Part shown: one piece after another, positions 26,293 to 34,908 of the stretch
Numbering within the stretch: the first letter of the stretch is position 1
Layout: each line of letters opens with the position of its first letter
From: Actinophytocola glycyrrhizae
Lineage (GTDB): Bacteria; Actinomycetota; Actinomycetes; Mycobacteriales; Pseudonocardiaceae
Direction of reading: 5' to 3'
Length of the DNA: 64,000 nt
Assembly: GCF_042653545.1 (NCBI RefSeq)
Contig: NZ_JBHSIS010000017.1
Coordinates: 1-64,000 of the forward strand
The notes under the pieces: generated by a model
The model's database searches: none
The model's input: only the letters and a program-made list of their open reading frames with translations
What the model was told of the DNA's origin: nothing
Made by a program: the position numbers and the translations under genes

Positions 26293-27538
26293 TTGCCGAC
26301 GTGTCGACCTCGGCGAGTCTGCGGCGCAGGTGGGCGCGTTCCGGTTCCGTGCCCGCCAGGTCGAGGGCGGTTCGGTACGCGGTCGCGGCCTCGGCGTGCC
26401 TTCCCAGCCGGTGCAGCAGGTCCGCGCAGGCGACGTGGTAGGGGTGGTAGGCACGCAGCAACGGCTCACCGGCCAGTTCGTCGAGCAGTGCGAGGCCGCG
26501 TTCGGGGCCGTCGCGCATGGCGATCGCCGCTGCTCTGTTCACGGCGACCACCGGGGACGGGGTCAGCGCCTGCAGCACGTCGTACAGGGCGACTATCTGG
26601 GGCCAGTCGGTGGCCGGCAGGTCCGGGGCCTCGTCGTGCAGTGCCGCGATCGCCGCCTGTACGCCGTACGGGCCCGGTGGGCCGCCGGTCAGGGCGGTCT
26701 CGGCCAGGGCGCTGCCCTCCTCGATCATGGGACGGTCCCAGTGGGTGCGGTCCTGTTCGTCGAGGAGCAGCAGTTCGCCGTCGCGGCCGGTGCGGGTGGT
26801 GCGGCGGGCGTGGGTCAGGAGCATCAGTGCCAGCAGGCCGGCCACCTCGCGTTCGGCAGGCAGCAGGCGGCGGAGGATCCTGGTGAGGCGGATGGCTTCC
26901 TCGGCGACGTCCACGCGCTGCAGGTCGGGGCCGGTGCTGGCGGTGTAGCCCTCGGTGAAGATCGAGTAGAGCACCTGCAGCACGCCGGGCAGCCGCTCCG
27001 GCAGTTCGTCGGCGTCGGGGGTGCGGAACGGGATCCGCGCGCCGTGGATCTTCTTCTTGGCGCGGGTGATCCGCTTGGCCATCGTCTCGCGGGGGACCAG
27101 GAACGCCCGCGCCACCTCCGGGGTCGTCAGTCCCGCGAGGAAGCGGAGCATCAGCGCGCCGCGGTCCTCGGCCGGGAGCGCCGGGTGCGCGCACGTGAAG
27201 AACAGCTGCAGGCGCTCGTCCGGCAGGTCGCCGCCATGGTCCTCGGGTGGCGTCGCGCGTTCCGCCTCCACCCGCAGTATCGCGAGCCGGGTGGTCAGCG
27301 CCTGGTCGCGCCGCAGCCGGTCGACGGCCCTGCGGCGGGCGGTGGTCATGAGCCACGCGCCCGGCCTGGGTGGCACACCGTCGACCGGCCAGTGCAGCAG
27401 CGCGGCCTCGATCGCCTCCGACGTGACCTCCTCGGCGAGGTCCAGGTCGCCGAAGCGGCGGACGAGGGCCGCCAGCAGCCTGCCGCGCTCCTCGCGGAAC
27501 ACGGCGGCCACCGCCCCCTCCGCGGCCCTGTCCGCCAC
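26285..27538 (-). CDS. ECF sigma factor, DUF6596/ECF42 group
   Basis: 417 residues from GTG 27538 (GGGAG upstream). Sigma region 2 at about 8-80 (FREERGRLLAALVRRFGDLDLAEEVTSEA), region 4 at about 110-170 (ALMLRFLAGLTTPEVARAFLVPRETMAKRI), then a 230-residue C-terminal extension with TPR-like helices. This is the ECF42 arrangement, in which the extension replaces an anti-sigma factor. The YciI/DGPF gene directly upstream, 5 bases before the GTG, is the typical partner. Signal and targets are unknown in most species. Confidence 0.9.
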   Translation of the reverse strand: MADRAAEGAVAAVFREERGRLLAALVRRFGDLDLAEEVTSEAIEAALLHWPVDGVPPRPGAWLMTTARRRAVDRLRRDQALTTRLAILRVEAERATPPEDHGGDLPDERLQLFFTCAHPALPAEDRGALMLRFLAGLTTPEVARAFLVPRETMAKRITRAKKKIHGARIPFRTPDADELPERLPGVLQVLYSIFTEGYTASTGPDLQRVDVAEEAIRLTRILRRLLPAEREVAGLLALMLLTHARRTTRTGRDGELLLLDEQDRTHWDRPMIEEGSALAETALTGGPPGPYGVQAAIAALHDEAPDLPATDWPQIVALYDVLQALTPSPVVAVNRAAAIAMRDGPERGLALLDELAGEPLLRAYHPYHVACADLLHRLGRHAEAATAYRTALDLAGTEPERAHLRRRLAEVDTSAMP

Positions 27539-27543
27539 GGCGC

Positions 27544-27882
27544 TCAGCTCCCGAAGTCGGCGATCGGCCGCACCACGACCGAACCGCCGCCCAGCGCGCC
27601 AGGGCAGCGGGCCGCCCAGTCCAGGGCCACGTCGAGGTCCGGCACGTCGATCACGTAGAAGCCGCCGAGGACCTCCCTCGTCTCGGCGAACGGCCCGTCG
27701 GTCACGGTCCGCCCGCCGTCGTCGTCGACCCGCACGGCGGTCGCGGTGACCAGGTCCGCGAGCGACTCGCCGGAGACGAAGACTCCCGCCTCCCTGACCT
27801 CCTTGTCGAAGGTCATCCACAGGCTCGGGTCACAACCGGTGTCGCCGTCAGCACCGGCGTTGATCAGCAGCATGTACTTCAC
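27544..27882 (-). CDS. YciI/DGPF-domain protein, ECF42 partner
   Basis: 112 residues starting MKYMLLINAG, with the DGPFAETREVLGGFYVIDVPDLDVAL motif of the DGPF group of YciI-like proteins. YciI fold proteins form ferredoxin-like dimers with a His/Asp pair. Its stop lies 5 bases before the ECF sigma factor start, so they are co-expressed. It is probably a sensor or small enzyme tied to the sigma factor's regulon. Confidence 0.9.
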   Translation of the reverse strand: MKYMLLINAGADGDTGCDPSLWMTFDKEVREAGVFVSGESLADLVTATAVRVDDDGGRTVTDGPFAETREVLGGFYVIDVPDLDVALDWAARCPGALGGGSVVVRPIADFGS

Positions 27883-28184
27883 AGTCGAACTCCCTCATCC
27901 CTGCGGCGACGTCCGCCGCATGACACCACTACGGACGGGGTGTCGCCAAATGGACAGCCCTCGCGAAGAACTTTGCGCGACGACCGGGTGCGGCGGGGTG
28001 CACCCGGTCCGCCGCGACGGAGCCGGGCCGGGGTCGCACCGGCCAAGGCGGGCATCGCCGTCCCGGCTACGAAAAGGCGACAGTTTCCCGCCGGGGTGTT
28101 GTCCAATTTCTGTCACATCGCCGCCTTCCCGCGACTCGCGTATTACGGGTTGATATCGTGCCTGGCACGCAATGAGGCAATCCC
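27883..28184. other. Divergent promoter region, no gene seen
   Basis: About 300 bases between the YciI gene and the SEFIR-STAND gene, which are transcribed apart. AT-rich stretches such as ATTACGGGTTGATATC lie close to the latter start. No further gene is recognised. Confidence 0.4.
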
Positions 28185-31100
28185 GTGGAAAGTATTTGCA
28201 TGACCGCGGCACCGCAATCCGGCTCGGAGCCACTTCCGCGCGTGTTCGTGTCCTACGCGCACGACTCCAGGGTGCACAAGAGGCAGGTGTTGCGGTTCTG
28301 CGGTCTGCTCCGCGGGCTCGGGGTCGACGTCCGGGTCGACGAGTGGGACAGCGACCTGCGCAGGGACTGGTACCTCTGGATGATCGACCAGTTCCGCGGC
28401 GCGGACAACGTCATCGTGATCGCCTCGCCGCAGTACCGGACGGCGGGTGACGGCGACGCGCTGCCCGACTGCCACCGGGGCGTGCAGACCGAGTCGGCGA
28501 TGCTGCGGGATTTCCTGCACGGCGACCGCGCGACGTGGACCCGCAAGATCCTTCCGGTAATACTTCCCGGCAGGTCGGCGCGGGAAATTCCGCTGTATCT
28601 CCAACCCGCCAGCGCGAGTCATTACCACGTTCGCGAAATCACCCCCGCCGGTGTCGCCGAACTCCTCGGGGTGATCACCGGAACACCGCGCCCGCCCTCG
28701 GCGCCATCCGGTGACCGGCTCGACGTGCTGCGCAGCGCGGCACCCGAGGTGGTGTCGACCCTGCCGAGGGACGTCGTGTCGTTCACCGGCCGCGACGCCG
28801 AGGTGACCGGGCTGGTCACGCGGATCGACCGCGCGATCGAGCAGGGCGACGCGGCGATCCACGTCGTGGACGGCATGCCGGGGGTCGGCAAGACCGCGTT
28901 CGCCGTGCACGTCGCACACCGGGTCGCCGGGAAGTTCCCCGACGGGCACCTGTTCCTCGAACTGCGCGGCCACACGCCCGGCCAGCAGCCGGTCACGCCG
29001 GTCGACGCGCTCGGTTCGCTGCTGCTGGCCGTCGGGGTCGCCGCCCGGCACGTGCCTGCCGCGCTCGACGACCGCGCCCGGCTGTGGCGGGACCGGCTCG
29101 CGGGCCGGAAGATGTTGCTGCTGCTGGACGACGTCGCCGACCACGAGCAGGTGCGGGCGCTGCTGCCGGGCACCGCGGGCTGCCAGGTCGTGCTCACCAG
29201 CCGCCACCGCCTCGCCGGGCTGGAGGACGCGCGGCCGCTGCCGCTGGGTGTGCTGCCCGCTGCGCAGGCCGTCGAGATGTTCCTGCGCCTGGCGGGCAGG
29301 TCGCCGGACGGCGACGAGTCGGAACTCGTGCGCCTGTGCGGGCACCTGCCGCTCGCGATCGGGCTGGCCGCGGGCAGGTTGCGCAGCCACCCGACGTGGG
29401 ACGTGCGGTACCTGACCGAGCAGCTCGTGTCGACGCGGGACCGGCTGGCCGAGATCCGTGCCGACGACCGCAGCGTGGTCACCGCGTTCGCGGCGTCCTA
29501 CCGCGACCTGCCCGCCGACGTGCAGCGCCTGTTCCGCAGGCTGAGCCTGCACCCCGGCATCGACTTCGACCTCGACGCCGCGGCCGCGATGGGGCGCGGC
29601 GGCGTCGACGCGACCCGCGCGCGGCTGGAGACGCTGTACCTCAACAACCTCGTCGAGGAGCCGGCGCCTGGCCGGTTCCGGCTGCACGACCTCATCCGGC
29701 ACTTCGCAGGCACCCTGATCGCCGCCGACCCGGACGAGGACCCGGACGCGGTGGTGGAGCGGGTGCTCGACTACTACGTGCACGTCGCGACGACCGCGGC
29801 CGAGCTGCTGCCCCAGCACGACCGGGTGCTCGAACCGCGGTGCGGCACCCCGCCCGCGCACGCGCCGCGGCTGGCGACCACGGCCGACGCCGTGCGGTGG
29901 TTCGCGGCCGAGCGGATCAACCTGAGCAGCTGCGTCGAGTACTCCAGGGGGCACGGCAGGGCACGGCACACCGTGCACCTGGCCGCCGTGCTGCACTCCT
30001 ACCTCGCGCAGCAGGGCCACTGGGACGACGCGCTCGCCATCCACGACGTCGCCTGCCGCGTCGCGGAACGCACCGGTGACCTGCGCGGGCTCGCCGTGTC
30101 GCTGCGCAACCGGGGTGTCGTGCGGCACCTGCTGGAGGACTACCCGGCGGCGTTGACCGACCTGGTGCGGGCACACCAGCTGTACGCCCAGCGCGGTGAC
30201 CTCATGGGTGCCGCCGACGTGATCCAGTGCATCGGCACCGTGCAGTACGCCACCGGCGACTACGCCGCCGCGACCGCGAACCTGTCGGCAGCGCTCGCGC
30301 TGTGCGAGGAGGTCGGGGACCGCTTCGGCGTGGCCAACGCCCGCTACCGGCTCGGCATCGTGCGGCACCTGACCGACGACTACCGGGCCGCCGCGTCCGA
30401 GCTGGCGCGGGCCTACACGGTGTTCACCGAGGTCGGCAGCAGACAGGGGCAGGCGGACGCGCTCAGCTACCTGGGGCTCGTGCAGGCGATGGCGGGTGAC
30501 CACCCGCCCGCGCTGCGCGGCCTGACCGGGGCGGCCGCGATGTTCGAGCGGCTCGGCGACCGCCTCGGCATCGCGAACGCGTTGTGCCGCACGGGTTTCC
30601 TGCTGCGGGTCGTCGGCAGGTACCGGGAGTCGGTCGCCGTGGCGCAGCGGGCACACACGTTGTTCGCCGACCTCGGCAGCTGCCAGGGCCGCGCGAACGT
30701 GCTGACCACCCTGGCCATGGCCAGATACCTCGGCGGCGACCGCACCGAGGAGGACAACGCGGCGGCCGTCGACACCCTCGAGGAGGCCCGCGCGCTGTGC
30801 GGCAAGGTCGGTGACCGGCTGAGCGAGGCGGTGATCCACAACGCGCTCGGCGTCCTGCACCTCATGGCGGGCCGCTGCCACGAGGCGACCGAGACACTCG
30901 GCCGCGCGCTGGAGCTGTGCGCGGACAGCCGCGACCGCACCGGCAAGGCGGAGACCCTGAACAACCTCGGCCGGCTCGCGTGGCACTGGCCGGAGGCGGG
31001 CGACGCCTTCTCCCACCACAAGCGCGCGCTCGAGCTGGCCCGCGAGATCGGCAACCAGCTGGAGGAGGCCCGCGCGCTGGAAGGCATGGGCCGCTGCCTG

Positions 31101-31220
31101 GTCCGCGACTGCCACGTCGGCAACGGGCACGCACACCTCCGGGAGGCGCTGGGACTGTACGAACGCCTCGGCGTCCCGGAGGCAGGGAGCGTGCGCGCCG
31201 CGCTGGCCGTGCTGGCCTGA
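28185..31220 (+). CDS. SEFIR-NB-ARC-TPR STAND protein
   Basis: 1011 residues from GTG 28185 (GAGG seven bases upstream); ATG 28200 is an alternative. Residues 18-150 form a SEFIR domain (RVFVSYAHDSRVHKRQV, then VDEWDSDLRRDWYLW and VIVIASPQYR), related to TIR. The NB-ARC ATPase follows with VDGMPGVGKTAFA near 228 and KMLLLLDDVAD near 310, and the winged-helix part LHDLIRHFAG. The last 450 residues are TPR units. SEFIR and TIR domains on STAND proteins are known effectors, some degrading NAD in anti-phage immunity. No SARP DNA-binding domain is present, so this is not a standard AfsR regulator. Defence or signalling are both possible. Confidence 0.88.
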   Translation: MESICMTAAPQSGSEPLPRVFVSYAHDSRVHKRQVLRFCGLLRGLGVDVRVDEWDSDLRRDWYLWMIDQFRGADNVIVIASPQYRTAGDGDALPDCHRGVQTESAMLRDFLHGDRATWTRKILPVILPGRSAREIPLYLQPASASHYHVREITPAGVAELLGVITGTPRPPSAPSGDRLDVLRSAAPEVVSTLPRDVVSFTGRDAEVTGLVTRIDRAIEQGDAAIHVVDGMPGVGKTAFAVHVAHRVAGKFPDGHLFLELRGHTPGQQPVTPVDALGSLLLAVGVAARHVPAALDDRARLWRDRLAGRKMLLLLDDVADHEQVRALLPGTAGCQVVLTSRHRLAGLEDARPLPLGVLPAAQAVEMFLRLAGRSPDGDESELVRLCGHLPLAIGLAAGRLRSHPTWDVRYLTEQLVSTRDRLAEIRADDRSVVTAFAASYRDLPADVQRLFRRLSLHPGIDFDLDAAAAMGRGGVDATRARLETLYLNNLVEEPAPGRFRLHDLIRHFAGTLIAADPDEDPDAVVERVLDYYVHVATTAAELLPQHDRVLEPRCGTPPAHAPRLATTADAVRWFAAERINLSSCVEYSRGHGRARHTVHLAAVLHSYLAQQGHWDDALAIHDVACRVAERTGDLRGLAVSLRNRGVVRHLLEDYPAALTDLVRAHQLYAQRGDLMGAADVIQCIGTVQYATGDYAAATANLSAALALCEEVGDRFGVANARYRLGIVRHLTDDYRAAASELARAYTVFTEVGSRQGQADALSYLGLVQAMAGDHPPALRGLTGAAAMFERLGDRLGIANALCRTGFLLRVVGRYRESVAVAQRAHTLFADLGSCQGRANVLTTLAMARYLGGDRTEEDNAAAVDTLEEARALCGKVGDRLSEAVIHNALGVLHLMAGRCHEATETLGRALELCADSRDRTGKAETLNNLGRLAWHWPEAGDAFSHHKRALELAREIGNQLEEARALEGMGRCLVRDCHVGNGHAHLREALGLYERLGVPEAGSVRAALAVLA

Positions 31221-31375
31221 CACCGGCCCGCGGCGGCACACGCCCCGCACGTCGTCGAGCCGGAGGAACGGGGAAGTGGACATCCGGGAAGAAGATTTTC
31301 TGGCGGCCCGGTCCAGGTGTTCGGCGACCCGATCCCGGGAACACCGGAGAGACCCCCGACGCACGGGAGACCGAC

Positions 31376-31576
31376 ATGACGAACTCCGCCGACCACGGCG
31401 ACGGCTCCGCCGACTACGAGGACCTGCCCACCGGCACACTGCGCGACCGCGTCCGCTCACTCAGCGCCGACGAACTGCGGCACCTGATCGACGAGGAACG
31501 CGGCAACGACAACCGGGCTCCGGTGATCGAGGTGCTCGAGTCCCGCCTGGCGCAGCTCCGCGAGGAGGGCGGCTGA
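31376..31576 (+). CDS. Small acidic actinobacterial protein
   Basis: 66 residues from ATG 31376 (GGGAG upstream). LPTGTLRDRVRSLSADELRHLIDEERGNDNRAPVIEVLESRLAQL is a short helical domain seen in many actinobacterial hypothetical proteins. Highly acidic N-terminus. It ends 1 base from the convergent membrane protein gene. No function assigned. Confidence 0.7.
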   Translation: MTNSADHGDGSADYEDLPTGTLRDRVRSLSADELRHLIDEERGNDNRAPVIEVLESRLAQLREEGG

Positions 31577-31577
31577 C

Positions 31578-31877
31578 CTACCTGGGCCGCCACCTGGTCC
31601 GCTCCCGCAGCCACAGCCCGGCCGCCGTGACCAGCAGAACCCCCGCGACCTCGACACCGATCCGCGCGCCGGTACCCACCCAAGCCGGCTCTGGGGCCGG
31701 GCCGCACGTCGTGCCAGGAACAAATGCACAGCCGCGCATGCCGCCGCGGCTGGACACGGAGTCGGGCTCGACGACCGGCTTCCGCGCGGCCACCCCGGCG
31801 AGCAGGAAGCTCGCCGCGACGGCGAGCGCGGCCAGCGCGAGCAGGACCAGCGCCGGGCCCGGGCGCGGGCCCCTCAC
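31578..31877 (-). CDS. Small membrane protein (2 TM)
   Basis: 99 residues from GTG 31877, which overlaps the pseudouridine synthase stop by GTGA. Two hydrophobic segments: ALVLLALAALAVAASFLLAG and IGVEVAGVLLVTAAGLWL, with two Cys in the loop (GCAFVPGTTCG) that could form a disulfide outside the membrane. Function unknown; coupled to the pseudouridine synthase. Confidence 0.65.
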   Translation of the reverse strand: MRGPRPGPALVLLALAALAVAASFLLAGVAARKPVVEPDSVSSRGGMRGCAFVPGTTCGPAPEPAWVGTGARIGVEVAGVLLVTAAGLWLRERTRWRPR

Positions 31878-32791
31878 CTGTCGGCCCGCCACGCCGCGAG
31901 GCACAGACGGCTCTCGAAGCGGCGGGGTTCGCCCGTGACCGGGTCGTCGAAGGCCAGCACCTTCGCCAGCAGTTGCAGCGGCCGGGTGAAGTCGTCGAGC
32001 GGCCGGTCCTCCAGCACCGGGTAGAACGGGTCACCGAGGATGGGGACGCCCAGGCCGCACATGTGCAGCCGCAGCTGGTGGGTGCGCCCGGTCAACGGCA
32101 GGAGCCGGTAGCGGCCGAGGCCGTCGCGGTGGCCGAGCAGTTCGACGCGGGTCTGGGCGTTCGGCTCGCCCGGCACCTCCTGCGCGGTGATGACGCCGCG
32201 TTCCTTGACGATCCGGCTGCGCACCACCGCGGGCAGCGCCAGGTCCGGCCGGTGCGGTGCGACCGCCTCGTACTCCTTGTGGACGCGGCGGTCCCGGAAC
32301 AGCGTCTGGTACCGCCCGCGCAGCTCCGGGCGCACCACGAACAGCACGAGCCCAGCGGTCGGCCGGTCCAGCCGGTGTGCGGGCGAGAGGTGCGGCAGCC
32401 CCAGCAGGGTGCGCAGCCGCACCAGCGCGGTCTCCGCGACGTGCTGCCCGCGGGGGATCGTCGACAGGAAGTGCGGCTTGTCGGCGACCACGACGTGGTC
32501 GTCCCGGTGCACGATGCCGATCTCGAACGGCACCGGCACCTCGTCGGGCAGGTCGCGGTGGAACCACACGAACTCGCCCGGCCGGTAGGGGGTGTCGGCC
32601 GCGAACGGGCCGTCGACGCCGACGAACCGGTCGTCGGCCAGCATCGCGTCGATGCGGGCCGGGTCGACCCTCGGCAGGCGCGCGACCAGGTAGGCCCGCA
32701 CCGTGGGCCACGTGCCGTCCACCGGCAGCCGCAACCGCGCCGCGTCGAGTCCGCCGCGTTGCGGGAGGGGGGAGGGGGTGGTGCGGCGCAC
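31874..32791 (-). CDS. RluA-family pseudouridine synthase
   Basis: 305 residues. The catalytic motif is HRLDRPTAGLVLF (Asp), preceded by VVADKPHFLSTIPRG, and followed by PLTGRTHQLRLHM, the RluA family signature. It isomerises uridines in rRNA or tRNA. It is a housekeeping gene and marks the left limit of the region before the repeat module at 33 kb. Confidence 0.92.
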   Translation of the reverse strand: MRRTTPSPLPQRGGLDAARLRLPVDGTWPTVRAYLVARLPRVDPARIDAMLADDRFVGVDGPFAADTPYRPGEFVWFHRDLPDEVPVPFEIGIVHRDDHVVVADKPHFLSTIPRGQHVAETALVRLRTLLGLPHLSPAHRLDRPTAGLVLFVVRPELRGRYQTLFRDRRVHKEYEAVAPHRPDLALPAVVRSRIVKERGVITAQEVPGEPNAQTRVELLGHRDGLGRYRLLPLTGRTHQLRLHMCGLGVPILGDPFYPVLEDRPLDDFTRPLQLLAKVLAFDDPVTGEPRRFESRLCLAAWRADR

Positions 32792-32990
32792 GGCTCGTTC
32801 CTACCAGGCCGTGCGCCGGGGCGACCACCCGCCACCGCGGCGCACCCCCCAGCCGTCCGCCGTGCCGGCCCTCCTCAGCATGCTGGACGATCGATCGCGT
32901 GAAGCTCACGTGAAGTGAGCTTGGCGTACCGACCCGTCGTCAGGCACGCCCCCCACACCTCTGCGGCCGCCCGCGACGGGGCGGGGCCGA

Positions 32991-33110
32991 TGCCGTGAAA
33001 GGCGCGTTGACGGCATAACGAGTGCCGTCAATGGCGCATTGACGGCGTTGAGCGCCGTGAATGGCCCATTGACGGCATCGCGAGTGCCGTCAACGCGCCT
33101 TTCACGGCAC
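32991..33110. repeat. Palindromic repeat, variant copy 4
   Basis: Starts TGCCGTGAAAGGCGCGTTGA and ends CAACGCGCCTTTCACGGCA: the ends are inverted repeats of each other. Internally it holds CATTGACGGCGTTGAGCGCCGTGAATG. It is the same family as copies 1-3 with GAC/CAC in place of CAG. With the inverted-repeat element at 33226-33357 it fills most of the 700-base gap at 32792-33490, where no gene is seen. Confidence 0.85.
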
Positions 33111-33225
33111 CAAAGCCGGGCGCTACGCGCCCAGGCCCGCGAAGCGGGCGCCGCACGGCAAGCCCTGCGAAGCGGGCCTGCCTGCGCAACCCCGACGGTG
33201 GCGCGAGCCCACCAAAAGGGGCTCC

Positions 33226-33357
33226 CTGCCATCCCGTCGACCTGGCAGCGCCCGATCACGCCGTGTCAAGGGGGGCCAAACACCCGAATCACAACACGCG
33301 GAAAAGGCCCCCCTTGGCGCGGTGTGATAGCCCGTAGGGAGGTCGACGGGATGGCAG
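33226..33357. repeat. 132-bp inverted-repeat element, copy 1
   Basis: Terminal arms CTGCCATCCCGTCGACCT and AGGTCGACGGGATGGCAG are perfect inverted repeats of 18 bases. Inner arms AAGGGGGGCC and GGCCCCCCTT also pair. A second copy in the same orientation is at 56703-56836. No ORF typical of a transposase is inside. Confidence 0.88.
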
Positions 33358-33490
33358 GCAGACCCGAACCCAACCGCCGCCGAACAACCCCTCCGCCACC
33401 CCCGAGACCTGCCCGTCCGGCGAGGACAAACCACAACGCCAACCGCAGCCCACCCACCCGGGGAGGACACCCGCCACAGCGTGTTGTCGG

Positions 33491-34531
33491 TCAGCTCGCG
33501 CTGCGGTAGCGGCGCCTTGCCGGAGTGCGGCCCATGTAGGCGGTCAGGTCGACGACCGCCTTGGCCAGTTCGTCGAGGTCCTTGCCGATGAGGGCCTGCG
33601 CGCCGTCGCACAGCGCGAGCTCCGGCTGCGGGTGCACGTCGACGATGAGGCCGTCGGCCCCCGCGACGATGCCTGCGCGGCTGAGGGGGAGCACGAGTTC
33701 GCGGCGGCCGCCGGAGTGGGACGGGTCGACGATCACCGGCAGGTGCGAGAGGTGCTGGACCACCGGCACCGCGGACACGTCGAGGGTGTTGCGGGTCGCG
33801 GTCTCGAACGTGCGGATCCCGCGCTCGCACAGCACGATCTCCAGGTTGCCGCGCTGCGCGATGTACTCCGCGGCCATCAGCCACTCCTGGATGGTCGCGT
33901 TCATCCCGCGTTTGAGCATCACCGGCACGCGGGTCTCGCCGATCGCCTGCAGCAGCGCGAAGTTCTGCATGTTCCTGGTGCCGATCTGCAGCATGTCCGC
34001 GTACCCGGCGACCATCTCGACGTCGTGCGCGCTCGTCACCTCGGTGACGACCGGCAGCCCGGTCTCCTCGCGCACGTCGGCGAGGATGCGCAGACCGGCC
34101 TCACCGAGGCCCTGGAACGCGTAGGGCGAGGTCCTCGGCTTGAACGCGCCGCCACGCAGCATCGTCGCGCCGGCGGACTGCGCCATCCGTGCCGCCGCGA
34201 GCGTCTGCTCCGGTGTCTCCACGGCACAGGGCCCGGCGATCAGCGTGACGGTGTCCGGCCCGATCGGCACCCCGCGGACACGCACCACCGAACGCTCCGG
34301 GTGGTGCTCGCGGCTCACCAGCTTGTACTCGGTGGACACGCGGGTGACCTGCGCGACTCCGGGCATGGCCCCGATGTCCAGCGAGGCGAACGTCTCGACG
34401 TCGCCGACGAGCCCGACGATCACCCGGCGCACGCCGCGGCTGACGAACGCCTGCCCGCCCGCGGCCTCGACCCGGTCGACGACGGTCTGCACGTCAGCTG
34501 GCTGCGCGCTCGGCTGCATGACGATGACCAC
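33491..34531 (-). CDS. 3-deoxy-7-phosphoheptulonate synthase, type I beta
   Basis: 346 residues from GTG 34531 (AGGAAGGAA upstream). The first 70 residues form a ferredoxin-like regulatory domain (MVIVMQPSAQPADVQ), as in Thermotoga-type enzymes. The TIM barrel has AGPCAVE, RGGAFKPRTSPYAFQG, MLKRGMN, ERGIRTFE, VIVDPSHSGGRRE and ADGLIVDVHPQPE, all catalytic/metal segments. It condenses PEP and erythrose 4-phosphate, the first shikimate step. It follows chorismate mutase in one operon at the left edge of the enediyne-like locus; a dedicated copy could increase supply of prephenate-derived aromatic precursors. It could also be the housekeeping copy. Confidence 0.92.
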   Translation of the reverse strand: MVIVMQPSAQPADVQTVVDRVEAAGGQAFVSRGVRRVIVGLVGDVETFASLDIGAMPGVAQVTRVSTEYKLVSREHHPERSVVRVRGVPIGPDTVTLIAGPCAVETPEQTLAAARMAQSAGATMLRGGAFKPRTSPYAFQGLGEAGLRILADVREETGLPVVTEVTSAHDVEMVAGYADMLQIGTRNMQNFALLQAIGETRVPVMLKRGMNATIQEWLMAAEYIAQRGNLEIVLCERGIRTFETATRNTLDVSAVPVVQHLSHLPVIVDPSHSGGRRELVLPLSRAGIVAGADGLIVDVHPQPELALCDGAQALIGKDLDELAKAVVDLTAYMGRTPARRRYRSAS

Positions 34532-34546
34532 GGCACTTCCTTCCTG

Positions 34547-34906
34547 CTATGCGGCCAGGTCCGGCCGCAACCGGGTGGCGCCGCGCAGATACACGTGGCG
34601 GACCGCCGATCGGGGACGATCGCTCTCGATGTGAGCGAGCAGCCGGACCACCCGTGGCAGCGCGCCGGGTACGGGTACCTCGGTCGCGCACAGCAGTGGC
34701 ACGTCCACGAGCCCGAGGTCGCGGGCCGCGGTGGCGGGGAAGCAGCTCGTCAGGTCCGGGGTCAGCGTGAACACGATGCTGATCAGCTCCGCGTGGCCGA
34801 TCCCGTTGCAGCGCAGTACTTCCGTGATCAGCTCACGGGTGCCCGCGAGGACGTCGGCCGGGTCGTCCCGGTCGACCTGGATCGCGCCACGCACGGCACG
34901 GACCAC
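34547..34906 (-). CDS. AroH-type chorismate mutase
   Basis: 119 residues, GTG 34906 two bases after the upstream stop. VRAVRGAIQVDRDD, LCATEVPVPGALPRVVRLL (Glu of the active site) and VRHVYLRGATRLRPDL (Arg) match the Bacillus subtilis AroH trimer family, not AroQ. It makes prephenate from chorismate. With DAHP synthase next to it, the pair points to phenylalanine/tyrosine-type precursors. Actinomycete housekeeping chorismate mutase is usually AroQ type, which makes this copy more likely pathway-specific; that is inference. Confidence 0.9.
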   Translation of the reverse strand: MVRAVRGAIQVDRDDPADVLAGTRELITEVLRCNGIGHAELISIVFTLTPDLTSCFPATAARDLGLVDVPLLCATEVPVPGALPRVVRLLAHIESDRPRSAVRHVYLRGATRLRPDLAA

Positions 34907-34908
34907 GG

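Noticed and set aside
28143..31460. 1105-codon open frame opposite the SEFIR-STAND gene
   Set aside because: Antisense shadow; the plus-strand product has clear SEFIR, P-loop and TPR motifs.
33000..33480. Possible CRISPR or transposon from repeated sequences
   Set aside because: Repeats are palindromic and unequally spaced with no spacers, and no cas or transposase gene is present.
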